Source of the DNA: Bifidobacterium pseudolongum subsp. globosum
Lineage (GTDB): Bacteria > Actinomycetota > Actinomycetes > Actinomycetales > Bifidobacteriaceae
DNA: 64,000 bases
Direction: 5' to 3'
Assembly: GCF_004155535.1 (NCBI RefSeq)
Contig: NZ_RYUH01000017.1
Span: 1 to 64,000 of the forward strand
Part shown: piece after piece, positions 1 through 7,518 of the stretch
Layout of the letters: each line of letters begins with the position of its first letter
Position numbering within the stretch: the stretch's first letter is position 1
The notes under the pieces: model-generated
The model's database searches: none
Seen by the model: only the letters and a program-made list of their open reading frames with translations
Told to the model about the DNA's origin: nothing
Made by a program: the position numbers and the translations under genes

Positions 1-54
1 AGCCATGAGCGGCAGCAAGAGAAAAACCTACACCAACCCCCACCACAACACAAC

Positions 55-116
55 CCACCGGCGTGTCGCAACCCCCACAACCCAACAACCACAACACATC
101 CACCGGCGTGTCGCAA
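55..116. repeat. 17-nt direct repeat pair upstream of the sirtuin gene
   Basis: The 17-mer CCACCGGCGTGTCGCAA occurs at 55-71 and again at 100-116, a 45-nt period, inside a C/A-rich segment lacking G-rich coding character. The rest of 1-224 shows no convincing gene; it ends with the Shine-Dalgarno of the sirtuin gene. The function of the repeat is unknown, and it may continue to the left of the window. Confidence 0.6.
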
Positions 117-224
117 ACACCCACAACCCACAATCACGCCCTACGCACTTCTTCCCCACCACCGCGTCATCCGTGGTAAGCCTGTACATAGGCAGACCAT
201 AGACAGATCGAACAGGAGCAACCG

Positions 225-980
225 ATGGCACAGAAACAAATCATGGTCCTCACGGGGGCCGGCATCTCCACGTCCGCTGGAATCCCGGACTTCCGCGGGC
301 CCGACGGCGTATGGACCAAGCACCCCGACCAGATGCAGGTGTACGACATCGACGCCTTCCTGACCGACAAAGCGGCACGCGAATACTCGTGGCGCTGGCA
401 GAAGGAGTCCCCGGTATGGAACGCGAAACCAGGCAAGGCGCATTACGCGCTCGTCGACCTGGAGAAAGCCGGCATGCTGAGCCTCATCGCCACGCAGAAC
501 TTCGACGCGCTGCACGAAAAGGCCGGCAACAGCCCGGACAAGATCGTCAATCTGCACGGCACCATCGGTACATCGCACTGCATGAAGTGCCACGCGAAGT
601 ACGACACCGCGGACATCATGGCGCGCCTCGACGAAGAGCCCGACCCGCACTGCCACCGCCGCCTGCCGTACAAGGGGAACATGCCATGCAACGGACTGCT
701 CAAGACAGACGTCGTGTATTTCGGCGAAATGCTGCCCGAAGGCGCAATGGAACGCTCGATCCGCGCCGCCCAACGCGCGGACGAGCTGTGGGTGATCGGC
801 TCGACACTCGAAGTCTTCCCCGCCGCGTCGATTGTGCCCGCCGCCGCACAGGCCGGCGTGCCGATCACGATCATGAACATGGGCCGCACGCAGTACGATT
901 CGCTCGCCGACCGGCTGATCCACGACGACATCGCCGTGGCACTCCCCGAGCTCGTGGAGCAGACGATCGCACAGGAGTGA
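225..980 (+). CDS. cobB: Sir2-family NAD-dependent protein deacylase (sirtuin)
   Basis: Removes acyl groups from lysines using NAD+, giving nicotinamide and O-acyl-ADP-ribose; cytosolic. The 251-residue protein shows the Rossmann NAD motif GAGIS (11-15), PDFRG (21-25), TQNFD (90-94) and the catalytic His in NLHG (H111). Zinc ligands appear to be C119 and C122, then C143 and C155. The second pair is spaced by 11 residues rather than the usual 2-4, with a basic insert between them. The C-terminal half has the expected GST and nucleotide-binding segments. The ATG at 225 follows an AGGAG at good spacing. The gene is monocistronic and converges on ilvA through a shared hairpin. The symbol is by family; target proteins cannot be read from sequence. 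Confidence 0.92.
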   Translation: MAQKQIMVLTGAGISTSAGIPDFRGPDGVWTKHPDQMQVYDIDAFLTDKAAREYSWRWQKESPVWNAKPGKAHYALVDLEKAGMLSLIATQNFDALHEKAGNSPDKIVNLHGTIGTSHCMKCHAKYDTADIMARLDEEPDPHCHRRLPYKGNMPCNGLLKTDVVYFGEMLPEGAMERSIRAAQRADELWVIGSTLEVFPAASIVPAAAQAGVPITIMNMGRTQYDSLADRLIHDDIAVALPELVEQTIAQE

Positions 981-993
981 CGCGCATATACCA

Positions 994-1025
994 GAGCGGC
1001 GGGATTCACCGGAATCCCGCCGCTC
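994..1025. terminator. Bidirectional hairpin between sirtuin gene and ilvA
   Basis: Arms GAGCGGCGGGATTC (994-1007) and GAATCCCGCCGCTC (1012-1025) are exact complements around a 4-nt loop. The hairpin lies 14 nt after the sirtuin stop and 17 nt after the end of the convergent ilvA, so it can serve both. No strong T-tract follows on either side. Confidence 0.8.
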
Positions 1026-1041
1026 GTGCGTCATGCGCGCG

Positions 1042-2307
1042 TCAGTAGATGCGCTTCGGCGTATACCCCGCCTCGCGCATCATCTGCAGCACCTGCTCGA
1101 TGTGCTCGGGGCCGTTCGTCTCGACCGTCACGCCGAGCGCGACGGAGTTCGTGTAGTGGCCGTTCGCCTTGAACTGGTCGTGGTCGAGCGCGATGACGTT
1201 CGCACGCGCCTTCGCCAGGATTGTGGCGACCTTGACGAGCTGGCCGGGGGTGTCGGGCAGTTCCACTTCGAAATTCATGATGCGGCCGCGCGCGATCATG
1301 CCCTTCTGGATGACGGCGCCGATGGTGACGGTGTCGATGTTGCCGCCCGACATGATCGGGACGACGACGTGGTCGCCCTCCGCCTCCGCGAACTTGCGCG
1401 AACGCAGATTGAGGTGCTCGAGCGCGGCAAGCGACACCGCGCCGGCCGCCTCGACGACCATCTTGTGTTTTTCGAGCATGAGCAGAATCATCTCGTTGAT
1501 GTCGCGCTCGGATACCTCGACAAGGTCGTCGAGGAACTCATTGAGCAGCGCGAAGGTCAGGTCACCGGGGCGGCGCACGGCCACGCCTTCGGCCGAGGTG
1601 ACGACCTTGTCGGCCGCCATCACGCGGCCCGTGTCGAGCGACTTACGCCAGGCGGGCGAGCCTTCGGGGATCGCGCCGATGACGCGCACATCCGGGCGGA
1701 AGGTCTTGATGGCGAGCGCCACGCCCGCGCCGAGGCCGCCGCCGCCGAGCGGCACCACCACGTCGGTGACGTTGGGCACATCTTCGAGGATTTCCATGCC
1801 GATCGTGCCCTGTCCGCACAACACCTCGTAGTCGTCGAACGGCGGCACGTACGTCATGCCCTCGTTTTGGCTCAGCTCGATCGCGTACGCGGCGGCCTCG
1901 TCGAAGACCTCGCCGTGCAGCACGACTTCCGCGCCATACGCCTTGGTGGCGTCCACCTTGAGCGGCGGGGTGATTTCCGGCATGAGGATGGTTGCCTTGG
2001 CGCCGCGCTCACGCGCCGCATACGCCACGCCCTGCGCGTGGTTTCCAGCAGAGGCCGTGACGATGCCGCGCTCGAGTTCCTCTTCGGTGAGCGAGGCGAT
2101 CTTGTTGTATGCGCCGCGGATCTTGAACGAGCCGGTCACCTGCAGGTTTTCCGGCTTGAGCAAGATAGTGTGGCCGGTCATCTCGGACAGCACCGGCGAG
2201 GCGATGATCTGCGTGTGCTTCGCGGTTCCGTCCAGACGGCTGGCGGCCAGTTTCAATTCGGCGGCATGGTCATGCCGCATTGCTTGCAACACATCTTTCT
2301 GTTCCAT
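1042..2307 (-). CDS. ilvA: Threonine ammonia-lyase (threonine deaminase) with C-terminal ACT domain
   Basis: PLP enzyme that converts L-threonine to 2-oxobutanoate and ammonia, the first step toward isoleucine. In the 421-residue protein the PLP lysine is K62 in SFKIRGAYNK, followed by the glycine-rich phosphate-binding loop GGGGLGAG. Residues from about 325 form a single ACT regulatory domain starting near MNFEVELPDTPGQLVK. It is shorter than the two-ACT biosynthetic IlvA of enterobacteria (about 510 residues) and longer than ACT-less TdcB, so it belongs to the single-ACT type common in Gram-positives. The start ATG has no Shine-Dalgarno; a TACAAT hexamer ends 8 nt before it, suggesting a leaderless mRNA. 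Not in an operon: the next gene upstream ends 178 bp away. Confidence 0.93.
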   Translation of the reverse strand: MEQKDVLQAMRHDHAAELKLAASRLDGTAKHTQIIASPVLSEMTGHTILLKPENLQVTGSFKIRGAYNKIASLTEEELERGIVTASAGNHAQGVAYAARERGAKATILMPEITPPLKVDATKAYGAEVVLHGEVFDEAAAYAIELSQNEGMTYVPPFDDYEVLCGQGTIGMEILEDVPNVTDVVVPLGGGGLGAGVALAIKTFRPDVRVIGAIPEGSPAWRKSLDTGRVMAADKVVTSAEGVAVRRPGDLTFALLNEFLDDLVEVSERDINEMILLMLEKHKMVVEAAGAVSLAALEHLNLRSRKFAEAEGDHVVVPIMSGGNIDTVTIGAVIQKGMIARGRIMNFEVELPDTPGQLVKVATILAKARANVIALDHDQFKANGHYTNSVALGVTVETNGPEHIEQVLQMMREAGYTPKRIY

Positions 2308-2315
2308 AAGCCGCT

Positions 2316-2344
2316 ATTGTAGGGTTCCGCACGGCAACTGCCAG
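2316..2344 (-). promoter_or_regulatory. Probable promoter of ilvA (leaderless)
   Basis: On the minus strand, -35 CTGGCA (2344-2339), a 17-nt spacer and -10 TACAAT (2321-2316). Transcription would start at or within a base or two of the ATG at 2307. Confidence 0.6.
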
Positions 2345-2438
2345 CGCCGCGTCCGCTTAGTGGCCGCACGCATGAGATGGGCGGGTGAACGATGGGAGCT
2401 GCGGGGCTCAGCCCGGAGCGCGCCTTTCGCCGGCAGCA

Positions 2439-2453
2439 TGTTTCACGGGAAAC
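2439..2453. other. parS-like site, copy 1
   Basis: TGTTTCACGGGAAAC matches the first 15 bases of the ParB-binding consensus TGTTTCACGTGAAACA except for one base (G for T at position 10). It lies in the non-coding gap between the cassette gene ending at 2486 and ilvA. The identical 15-mer recurs at 57911-57925 on the other strand. The recurrence plus the nearby parAB genes support a centromere role; binding is not shown. Confidence 0.55.
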
Positions 2454-2485
2454 CTTTTGTGTGCCACGCGGCACGGACCCCGCTT

Positions 2486-3892
2486 CTACCGCTTGTCCGC
2501 CGCGTCCTTGCCGTATTTCCACAGGAGCAGTTCATTCACCGTCGTCAACACCGACGGGCCGAAATCCTTCTTGTCCAAATGCACCGACTCCAGGAAATCC
2601 TCGTTCTTCGAGAACGCGTTGCCCAGCAGCCTGCGATCAGTGTCGTCGATGTCGATCTTGTACAGCAGATTGGCCAGCGAGACAATGGCCTCGCTATGCT
2701 TCTTGTCAAAGTACTTTCCTGTGGAGAGCCCGAACTCGGTCAGGTCTTCTGGTGTGACCTTCGGCTGCAGTCCCAGAATCGGATTCACCAGCAATTGCGT
2801 GGAGGCGTTCATCAGATTCACATACGAACCAAGTTCGTACTGCTGGGCTTCGGTCATCTGGTTGTAGTCCAACCCGAACGACTTGGCGCGCGCAATGGCT
2901 TCCTCGAGACGGGGATTCTCGTCGTCTATGCGCACAATGCGTTCCTTGAGCTCCGTTTCCGCCAGCTTGTACGACTTGGTGTCGCGTTTGCCGATCAAGG
3001 TGAACACATTCTCGAGCTTCTTCTTCTCTTCGTTGCCCTTGTACAGCAAGAAGCCGCTGCCCAGCAACGCAACGCCGGCGATTGTCCAACCGATCGGCCC
3101 GCACATGGCCAGAAACGCATTGCCGGCGGCCATACCACCGCCGCCAGCCGCCAACGCACCGCCACCGAGCCAAGCGAGCGCCGCGTTGGTCGCCGCGGCG
3201 CCGCTCAACGCGGAGATGGCGGTGCCGGTGGATGCCACGCCGAACGTGGTGGCGATGCCCATCGCGGCGGTGGGAGCGAGCGCCGCAAAGGCCACGCCGG
3301 CGCTTACGCCGGCAGCACCCGCACCGGCGTTCTTCAGCGTTGCTTTCTTGTAATCATCTTCGATCTTCTGCGCCCGCTGCTTCCATTCAAGGCGAATCTT
3401 CTTCAGCTCCTCGTACTGGAGACGCTGCTCAGCGGGAATGTTCCTGATGGCGTCGAAGCAGGCTTGGATCTCGTTGAGGTTGTCGAAGAGCCGTGCGTCA
3501 CGTTCACCCAGCTCGACGATCTGCTTGTTCACCTTGTCCAACGCGTGCTGCGCTTCAGTGCGCGCCTCTTCCATCTTCGAGGGTTTCTTCTCGAAGGCGC
3601 CTTGGATGTTGCGGTTGATGTCCCCGGCGGTTTTGGAGACGTTCTCCCCCACTTGTGAGGCAAAGGCGCCCACGTTGTGCGACACGTTTTCCGCGGCGGA
3701 CGAGACGTTGCGCCCCACATCACCCGCGAAATTGTTGATGTTGCGGCCCGCCTCGCCTGCGGCCCGGGAGATGTTGCCACCCACATCGCCGGCGGCCTTG
3801 CCGACATTGTTCACCACGTCCCCTGTGGCTTTGCTTACGTTCTTGCCGATCTCGTTGAACGCATTGCCCATATTGTCGAAGAAATTGCTCAT
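2486..3892 (-). CDS. Unknown protein with eight tandem 11-residue amphipathic repeats and a glycine-rich hydrophobic segment
   Basis: Function not recognised. The 468-residue protein begins with eight back-to-back 11-residue repeats (residues 9-96) of the form x-x-A/F-A-G-D-V-G-x-N-V/I, for example GKAAGDVGGNI and NNFAGDVGRNV. Such 11-mers are typical of amphipathic helices that lie on lipid surfaces and of LEA-like proteins. A charged, coiled-coil-like stretch follows (about 100-190). Then comes a long Gly/Ala-rich hydrophobic region (about 190-285, with GWTIAGVALLGSGFLLY near its end), perhaps a membrane hairpin, and a soluble C-terminal region. No signal peptide. The ATG has AGGAG at 6-nt spacing. 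It starts 8 nt after the stop of the upstream gene on the same strand, so the two are an operon and likely act together. Confidence 0.75.
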   Translation of the reverse strand: MSNFFDNMGNAFNEIGKNVSKATGDVVNNVGKAAGDVGGNISRAAGEAGRNINNFAGDVGRNVSSAAENVSHNVGAFASQVGENVSKTAGDINRNIQGAFEKKPSKMEEARTEAQHALDKVNKQIVELGERDARLFDNLNEIQACFDAIRNIPAEQRLQYEELKKIRLEWKQRAQKIEDDYKKATLKNAGAGAAGVSAGVAFAALAPTAAMGIATTFGVASTGTAISALSGAAATNAALAWLGGGALAAGGGGMAAGNAFLAMCGPIGWTIAGVALLGSGFLLYKGNEEKKKLENVFTLIGKRDTKSYKLAETELKERIVRIDDENPRLEEAIARAKSFGLDYNQMTEAQQYELGSYVNLMNASTQLLVNPILGLQPKVTPEDLTEFGLSTGKYFDKKHSEAIVSLANLLYKIDIDDTDRRLLGNAFSKNEDFLESVHLDKKDFGPSVLTTVNELLLWKYGKDAADKR

Positions 3893-3900
3893 GGTCGCTC

Positions 3901-5334
3901 CTAGTTGTTGAAATATGCGTCGATGTCGGGTTTGGACGCCAGAATGCGGCCCTCCGGCACCTTGCGCAGTTGCGCCAACTGCACGGATTTTTCGAATGCG
4001 CGCTCATATGGCGCGCTGCGTTTGAAGTCTTCGGTGAAATCAACCAAGTGGCGGTCGTCGTACAACCTGCCAAGTTCGCGCAGACCATCAAGATAGTCTT
4101 CAACAATCGTGCGCTCGCGCCTCGCGAATTCCGCGTTTGGACCGGCGGTCTGCAATGCCACCGCCCGCATGCCCTCGCCGTACAGGCTGATGGCGAACCG
4201 GCCGGCCCCCACCAGGTTGAGCCGCATCACGAACTCCCGCACGTTGAATGTGCCGACGCCGGCAGCAGCGCCCCGGATTGCGGCATCCGTGGTGTCCAGC
4301 AGGCAGAACGTGCCATGCGCCACCGTGAGCATGCGCTGCACAGTCGAATTGGAGAATGGCTCGCACGCCTCCCACATGGCTTGCATGGAAAACTCAGCGG
4401 GATCGGTGGAACTGGCGTAAGCAAACAATCGCCGGACGGCGTAGAACAGCCGGGTGAGGGCCTCGTTGAGCAAGACCGGAACGGATTGCGCGGCGAAGAA
4501 CCGAACGTCATACCCCTGTGCGTAGATCTGATTGGCGAGCTGCTGGAAACGCTCAAGGAACTTGGGTGCGGGCAGCGGGACGTCCCGGGCGTGCATGGCG
4601 TATTGGTTGATCATGGTCCACACCGGCGTGGGGATGCCCAGCGCGGGCAGCGTCTGCTGCATGGCCTCAACGACATCGTCCCGGCCGAACAACTGGTAGC
4701 CAAGCCAATTGACGATGCCGCAGAACAGCTTCTCTGCAGGTGTATTGCCGTGCAAACCGGCGCCTGCATCCTTGTCATGCACAAAGTGGAGTTTGCCCGC
4801 ATCCCCGGCAGGGGCCGTGTTGGCGAATTCACCGAGAATGGCGAAGAAGACGCCGAACAACGACGGTTCGCGGCCGAATGCACGGAACGACCTGCTCCGG
4901 CTTTCCGGATCGATGTCTTCATCGAACAGCAGGCCGAGTTTCCGGGCATGTGGGGAATCAGCATCGGCAAGGAACTTGGTTGCGAGGAATGCCACGGCCG
5001 ACTGGATGCCGGATTGTTCGCCGTTCCAACCACACAGTTTCGCAAACGTCACCGTAGTGCGGCGCATCCACTGGAGCGCGGGCTCCTGCAGTTTCGAATC
5101 CCCTGGCGCCCCTACACAGAAGATGTCGATCACGCCGCAGAGTGCACCCGAGCCGGCCGCCAACGCATAGTCGAGTTGATCACATTCCGGCTGCAGCCGT
5201 TCGGCCAAAGCGATGATGTCATTCAGCTGGTTCAATTCCGCTTGCGCGACCTCGGCAGCCTGGGCGATGTACGAGCCGAATGCATAGTCGTCACCATTGC
5301 CGATGGTCAGGTCAAGTACAGCTGCGTCGCCCAT
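3901..5334 (-). CDS. Unknown protein, first gene of the two-gene cassette
   Basis: Function not recognised. The 477-residue protein has no signal peptide and no clear membrane span. It is rich in helix-forming segments, with a hydrophobic stretch near residues 50-65 (GSGALCGVIDIFCVG) and a central aromatic region around KLFCGIVNWLGYQLFG. No catalytic motif I know is visible. The ATG at 5334 follows GAGGGG at about 7 nt; an upstream in-frame ATG at 5361 lacks a Shine-Dalgarno. The next gene, with the 11-residue repeats, starts 8 nt after its stop, so one mRNA probably encodes both. Upstream is a non-coding segment full of inverted repeats. Confidence 0.75.
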   Translation of the reverse strand: MGDAAVLDLTIGNGDDYAFGSYIAQAAEVAQAELNQLNDIIALAERLQPECDQLDYALAAGSGALCGVIDIFCVGAPGDSKLQEPALQWMRRTTVTFAKLCGWNGEQSGIQSAVAFLATKFLADADSPHARKLGLLFDEDIDPESRSRSFRAFGREPSLFGVFFAILGEFANTAPAGDAGKLHFVHDKDAGAGLHGNTPAEKLFCGIVNWLGYQLFGRDDVVEAMQQTLPALGIPTPVWTMINQYAMHARDVPLPAPKFLERFQQLANQIYAQGYDVRFFAAQSVPVLLNEALTRLFYAVRRLFAYASSTDPAEFSMQAMWEACEPFSNSTVQRMLTVAHGTFCLLDTTDAAIRGAAAGVGTFNVREFVMRLNLVGAGRFAISLYGEGMRAVALQTAGPNAEFARRERTIVEDYLDGLRELGRLYDDRHLVDFTEDFKRSAPYERAFEKSVQLAQLRKVPEGRILASKPDIDAYFNN

Positions 5335-5380
5335 ATGTGAATCCCCTCGTATTGGACACACTCGTTATGATTACCCAACA

Positions 5381-5523
5381 TTGTAGTGGCTGGGTGCCTG
5401 CGCCATACCCATCTCGGCTGGGAAGGAGCATTTTCTTGGGGTGGAGCCAGTAGAAGCCACTACAAATGGCCGTGTTCCAGCCTTCATACTCGAGGGTGCC
5501 CCGGAAAATGCTCCTCCCCAGCC
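5381..5523. repeat. Nested inverted repeats in the gap before the two-gene cassette
   Basis: Two overlapping inverted repeats. TTGTAGTGGCT (5381-5391) pairs exactly with AGCCACTACAA (5455-5465). The 19-nt arm GGCTGGGAAGGAGCATTTT (5416-5434) pairs with 5505-5523 with one mismatch. Arms of the two pairs interleave, so the RNA could switch between two folds. Together with the terminator at 5541 this fills the 253-bp gap 5335-5587; no gene is seen in it. Confidence 0.75.
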
Positions 5524-5540
5524 AAAATAGGTGCGGACAT

Positions 5541-5575
5541 ACTACAAAACCGGCCCCAAGGGCCGGTTTTGTAGT
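5541..5575 (-). terminator. Terminator of the GH13 gene
   Basis: Arms ACTACAAAACCGGCCC (5541-5556) and its exact complement (5560-5575) enclose a 3-nt loop. It sits just after the stop of the minus-strand GH13 gene at 5588. Each arm contains a TTTT/AAAA run, so it may work in both directions. Confidence 0.85.
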
Positions 5576-5587
5576 GCTTGAGCGACG

Positions 5588-7408
5588 TCACAGCTGCACA
5601 ACGACGCCTTCCCACTCGGAAAGCTCACCCTTGGCGATGGACTTGACACTGTGGATCGCGTCATAGGTGCTCAGCACCACATGGTCTTCCGTCACACCAT
5701 TGCGCAGCAGTTCCTGCGCATGCGCAGGCAGCGTGGCATGGCGTCCGCTCAGGTTGATCATGACGAGCATGCGGTCCTCCCCCAACGTGCGCGTGAACGC
5801 GTACACGGCCTCATCGTTGTCGTCGACGAGTTCCCACTCACCGGCCGCCACGACGGGGCTGTTGTGCCGCAGGTTGACGAGCTTCTTGTAGAACGCATAG
5901 ACGGAGTCCGGGTCGTCGAACTGCGCGGCGGCATTGATCTCCACATGGTTCGGGTTGACGGAGATCCACGGCTCTTTCGGTGCGTCGGCTGCGGTGAATC
6001 CGGCATACTTCGAGCCGTCCCACTGCATTGGCGTACGGGCGTTGTCACGGCCGAACATCGCGAGCGCATCCATCATCGACTCGCCCGACTGCACCTTCGC
6101 CTCGGTGACGCGCTGGCGGTAGGCGTTGATCGATTCGAGGTCGCGGTACTGGCCGAGCTCGGTGAAGTGCGCGCCGGTCATGCCGAGTTCCTCGCCTTGG
6201 TAGATGTAGGGGGTGCCGCGGTGCAGGTGCACGAGCATGCCAAAGGCCTTCGCGGAGTGCGCGCGGTTCTCTTCGGTCGAATCGTCGCCCCAGCGCGTCA
6301 CGACGCGCGGCTGGTCGTGGTTGCAGGTGAACAGGCTCGCCCAGCCGCGCTCGTGCACGGCTTCCTGCTGTTCCTTGAGGCGCTCGCGCAGGTGGCGCAC
6401 GTCGAACTGCACGACGTCCCACTTGGAGTCTCCCTGGTCGATGCCCACGTGGTCGAAAAGGAACAGCATGTCGAGTTCCTTGTGTGCGGGGTCGGTGATG
6501 TATTCGTTGCGCGAGGCGTCCACACCGGGGGCCTCGCCCACGTTCATGTAACCGCCGCGCTGTTCGAAGACCTCACGGCGCATTTCGGCGAGGAACTCGT
6601 CGACGCGCGGGCCGTCGGAGCAGAACGGGTATGGCGAGGAATAGCCTTCCGGACCGGCCGGATAATCCTCGATTTCGGAACCGGGCTCACCGGGCAGGCG
6701 TCCGTGCGAGTCGACGACCTTGGAGATCTGGGTGATCACGTCCATGCGGAAGCCGTCGATGCCGCGGTCCATCCACCAGTTCATCATCTGGTAGACGGCT
6801 TTGCGCACCTCGGGGTTCTCCCAGTTGAGGTCGGGCTGCTTCTTGGAGTATTGGTGGAAGAAGTATTCGCCGCGCTGCTCGTCGTATTGCCACGCGGAGC
6901 CACCGAAGTACGATCCCCACTCGTTCGGTTCGGCGCCGGGTTCGCCGGGCGTCTTGCCTTCGCGCGCGGGGCGCCACCAGTACCAGTCGGCCTTGGCGGA
7001 GTTCGGGTCGCGCGACTCCTGGAACCATGCGTGCTCGTCGGACGTGTGGTTGACAACAAGGTCCATGATCACCTTGATGCCGCGGGCGTGGGCCTGCTCG
7101 AGCAGTTCGTCCATGTCTTCCATCGTGCCGAAGAGCGGGTCGATCGCCTGGTAGTCGGAGATGTCATAGCCGTTGTCGTCCTGCGGCGACTGGTAGACGG
7201 GGCTCAACCAAATCACGTCCACACCCAGGTCGGCGATGTAGTCGAGGCGGCTCGTGATGCCTTTGAGGTCGCCGATGCCGTCGCCATTGGAATCCTGGAA
7301 GCTGCGCGGGTAGATCTGGTAGACGACCGCGTTCGCCCACCACGGGTTCGGCGTCGCGCCGTTCGTGCGCACGTCGTCGGGGATGGCGGGCCGGTTGAGT
7401 GTTGTCAT
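5588..7408 (-). CDS. GH13 alpha-glucosidase / oligo-1,6-glucosidase
   Basis: Cytosolic retaining alpha-glucosidase that releases glucose from the non-reducing end of oligosaccharides. The 606-residue protein has the GH13 (beta/alpha)8 barrel. Conserved regions include DLVVNHTSDEH, nucleophile D223 in GFRMDV, acid/base E292 in NVGEAPG and D365 in CNHDQPR. The calcium-loop-like DSNGDGIGDL near residue 40 is typical of the oligo-1,6-glucosidase subfamily. No signal peptide. ATG 7408 follows AAAGGAG at 9 nt; an ATG ten codons upstream (7438) lacks one. It lies downstream of the GH36-type gene on the same strand, 110 bp apart. In this cluster it may hydrolyse the sucrose or isomaltose-like part of imported sugars; the exact substrate cannot be fixed from sequence. 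Confidence 0.9.
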   Translation of the reverse strand: MTTLNRPAIPDDVRTNGATPNPWWANAVVYQIYPRSFQDSNGDGIGDLKGITSRLDYIADLGVDVIWLSPVYQSPQDDNGYDISDYQAIDPLFGTMEDMDELLEQAHARGIKVIMDLVVNHTSDEHAWFQESRDPNSAKADWYWWRPAREGKTPGEPGAEPNEWGSYFGGSAWQYDEQRGEYFFHQYSKKQPDLNWENPEVRKAVYQMMNWWMDRGIDGFRMDVITQISKVVDSHGRLPGEPGSEIEDYPAGPEGYSSPYPFCSDGPRVDEFLAEMRREVFEQRGGYMNVGEAPGVDASRNEYITDPAHKELDMLFLFDHVGIDQGDSKWDVVQFDVRHLRERLKEQQEAVHERGWASLFTCNHDQPRVVTRWGDDSTEENRAHSAKAFGMLVHLHRGTPYIYQGEELGMTGAHFTELGQYRDLESINAYRQRVTEAKVQSGESMMDALAMFGRDNARTPMQWDGSKYAGFTAADAPKEPWISVNPNHVEINAAAQFDDPDSVYAFYKKLVNLRHNSPVVAAGEWELVDDNDEAVYAFTRTLGEDRMLVMINLSGRHATLPAHAQELLRNGVTEDHVVLSTYDAIHSVKSIAKGELSEWEGVVVQL

Positions 7409-7518
7409 GACTGAAGGCTCCTTTGCTTGGCATTTCAACGGTTTCGAGATGTGCCCATACTAGTCGGCGGTGAATTAGTTTCCCATTCGCTGTGCGCTGT
7501 GGGCGTGTGGGAAAGTAT

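Noticed and set aside
8-224. Short coding frames in the first 224 bases
   Set aside because: Pro/His/Thr/Gln low-complexity translations derived from the C/A-rich repeat, without Shine-Dalgarno or homology.
1033-2322. 429-residue reading frame opposite ilvA
   Set aside because: It mirrors a clear threonine ammonia-lyase, is rich in His/Arg/Asp as typical of antisense frames in GC-rich DNA, and has no domain.
5651-7414. 587-residue reading frame opposite the GH13 gene
   Set aside because: Antisense shadow of a protein with all GH13 catalytic residues.
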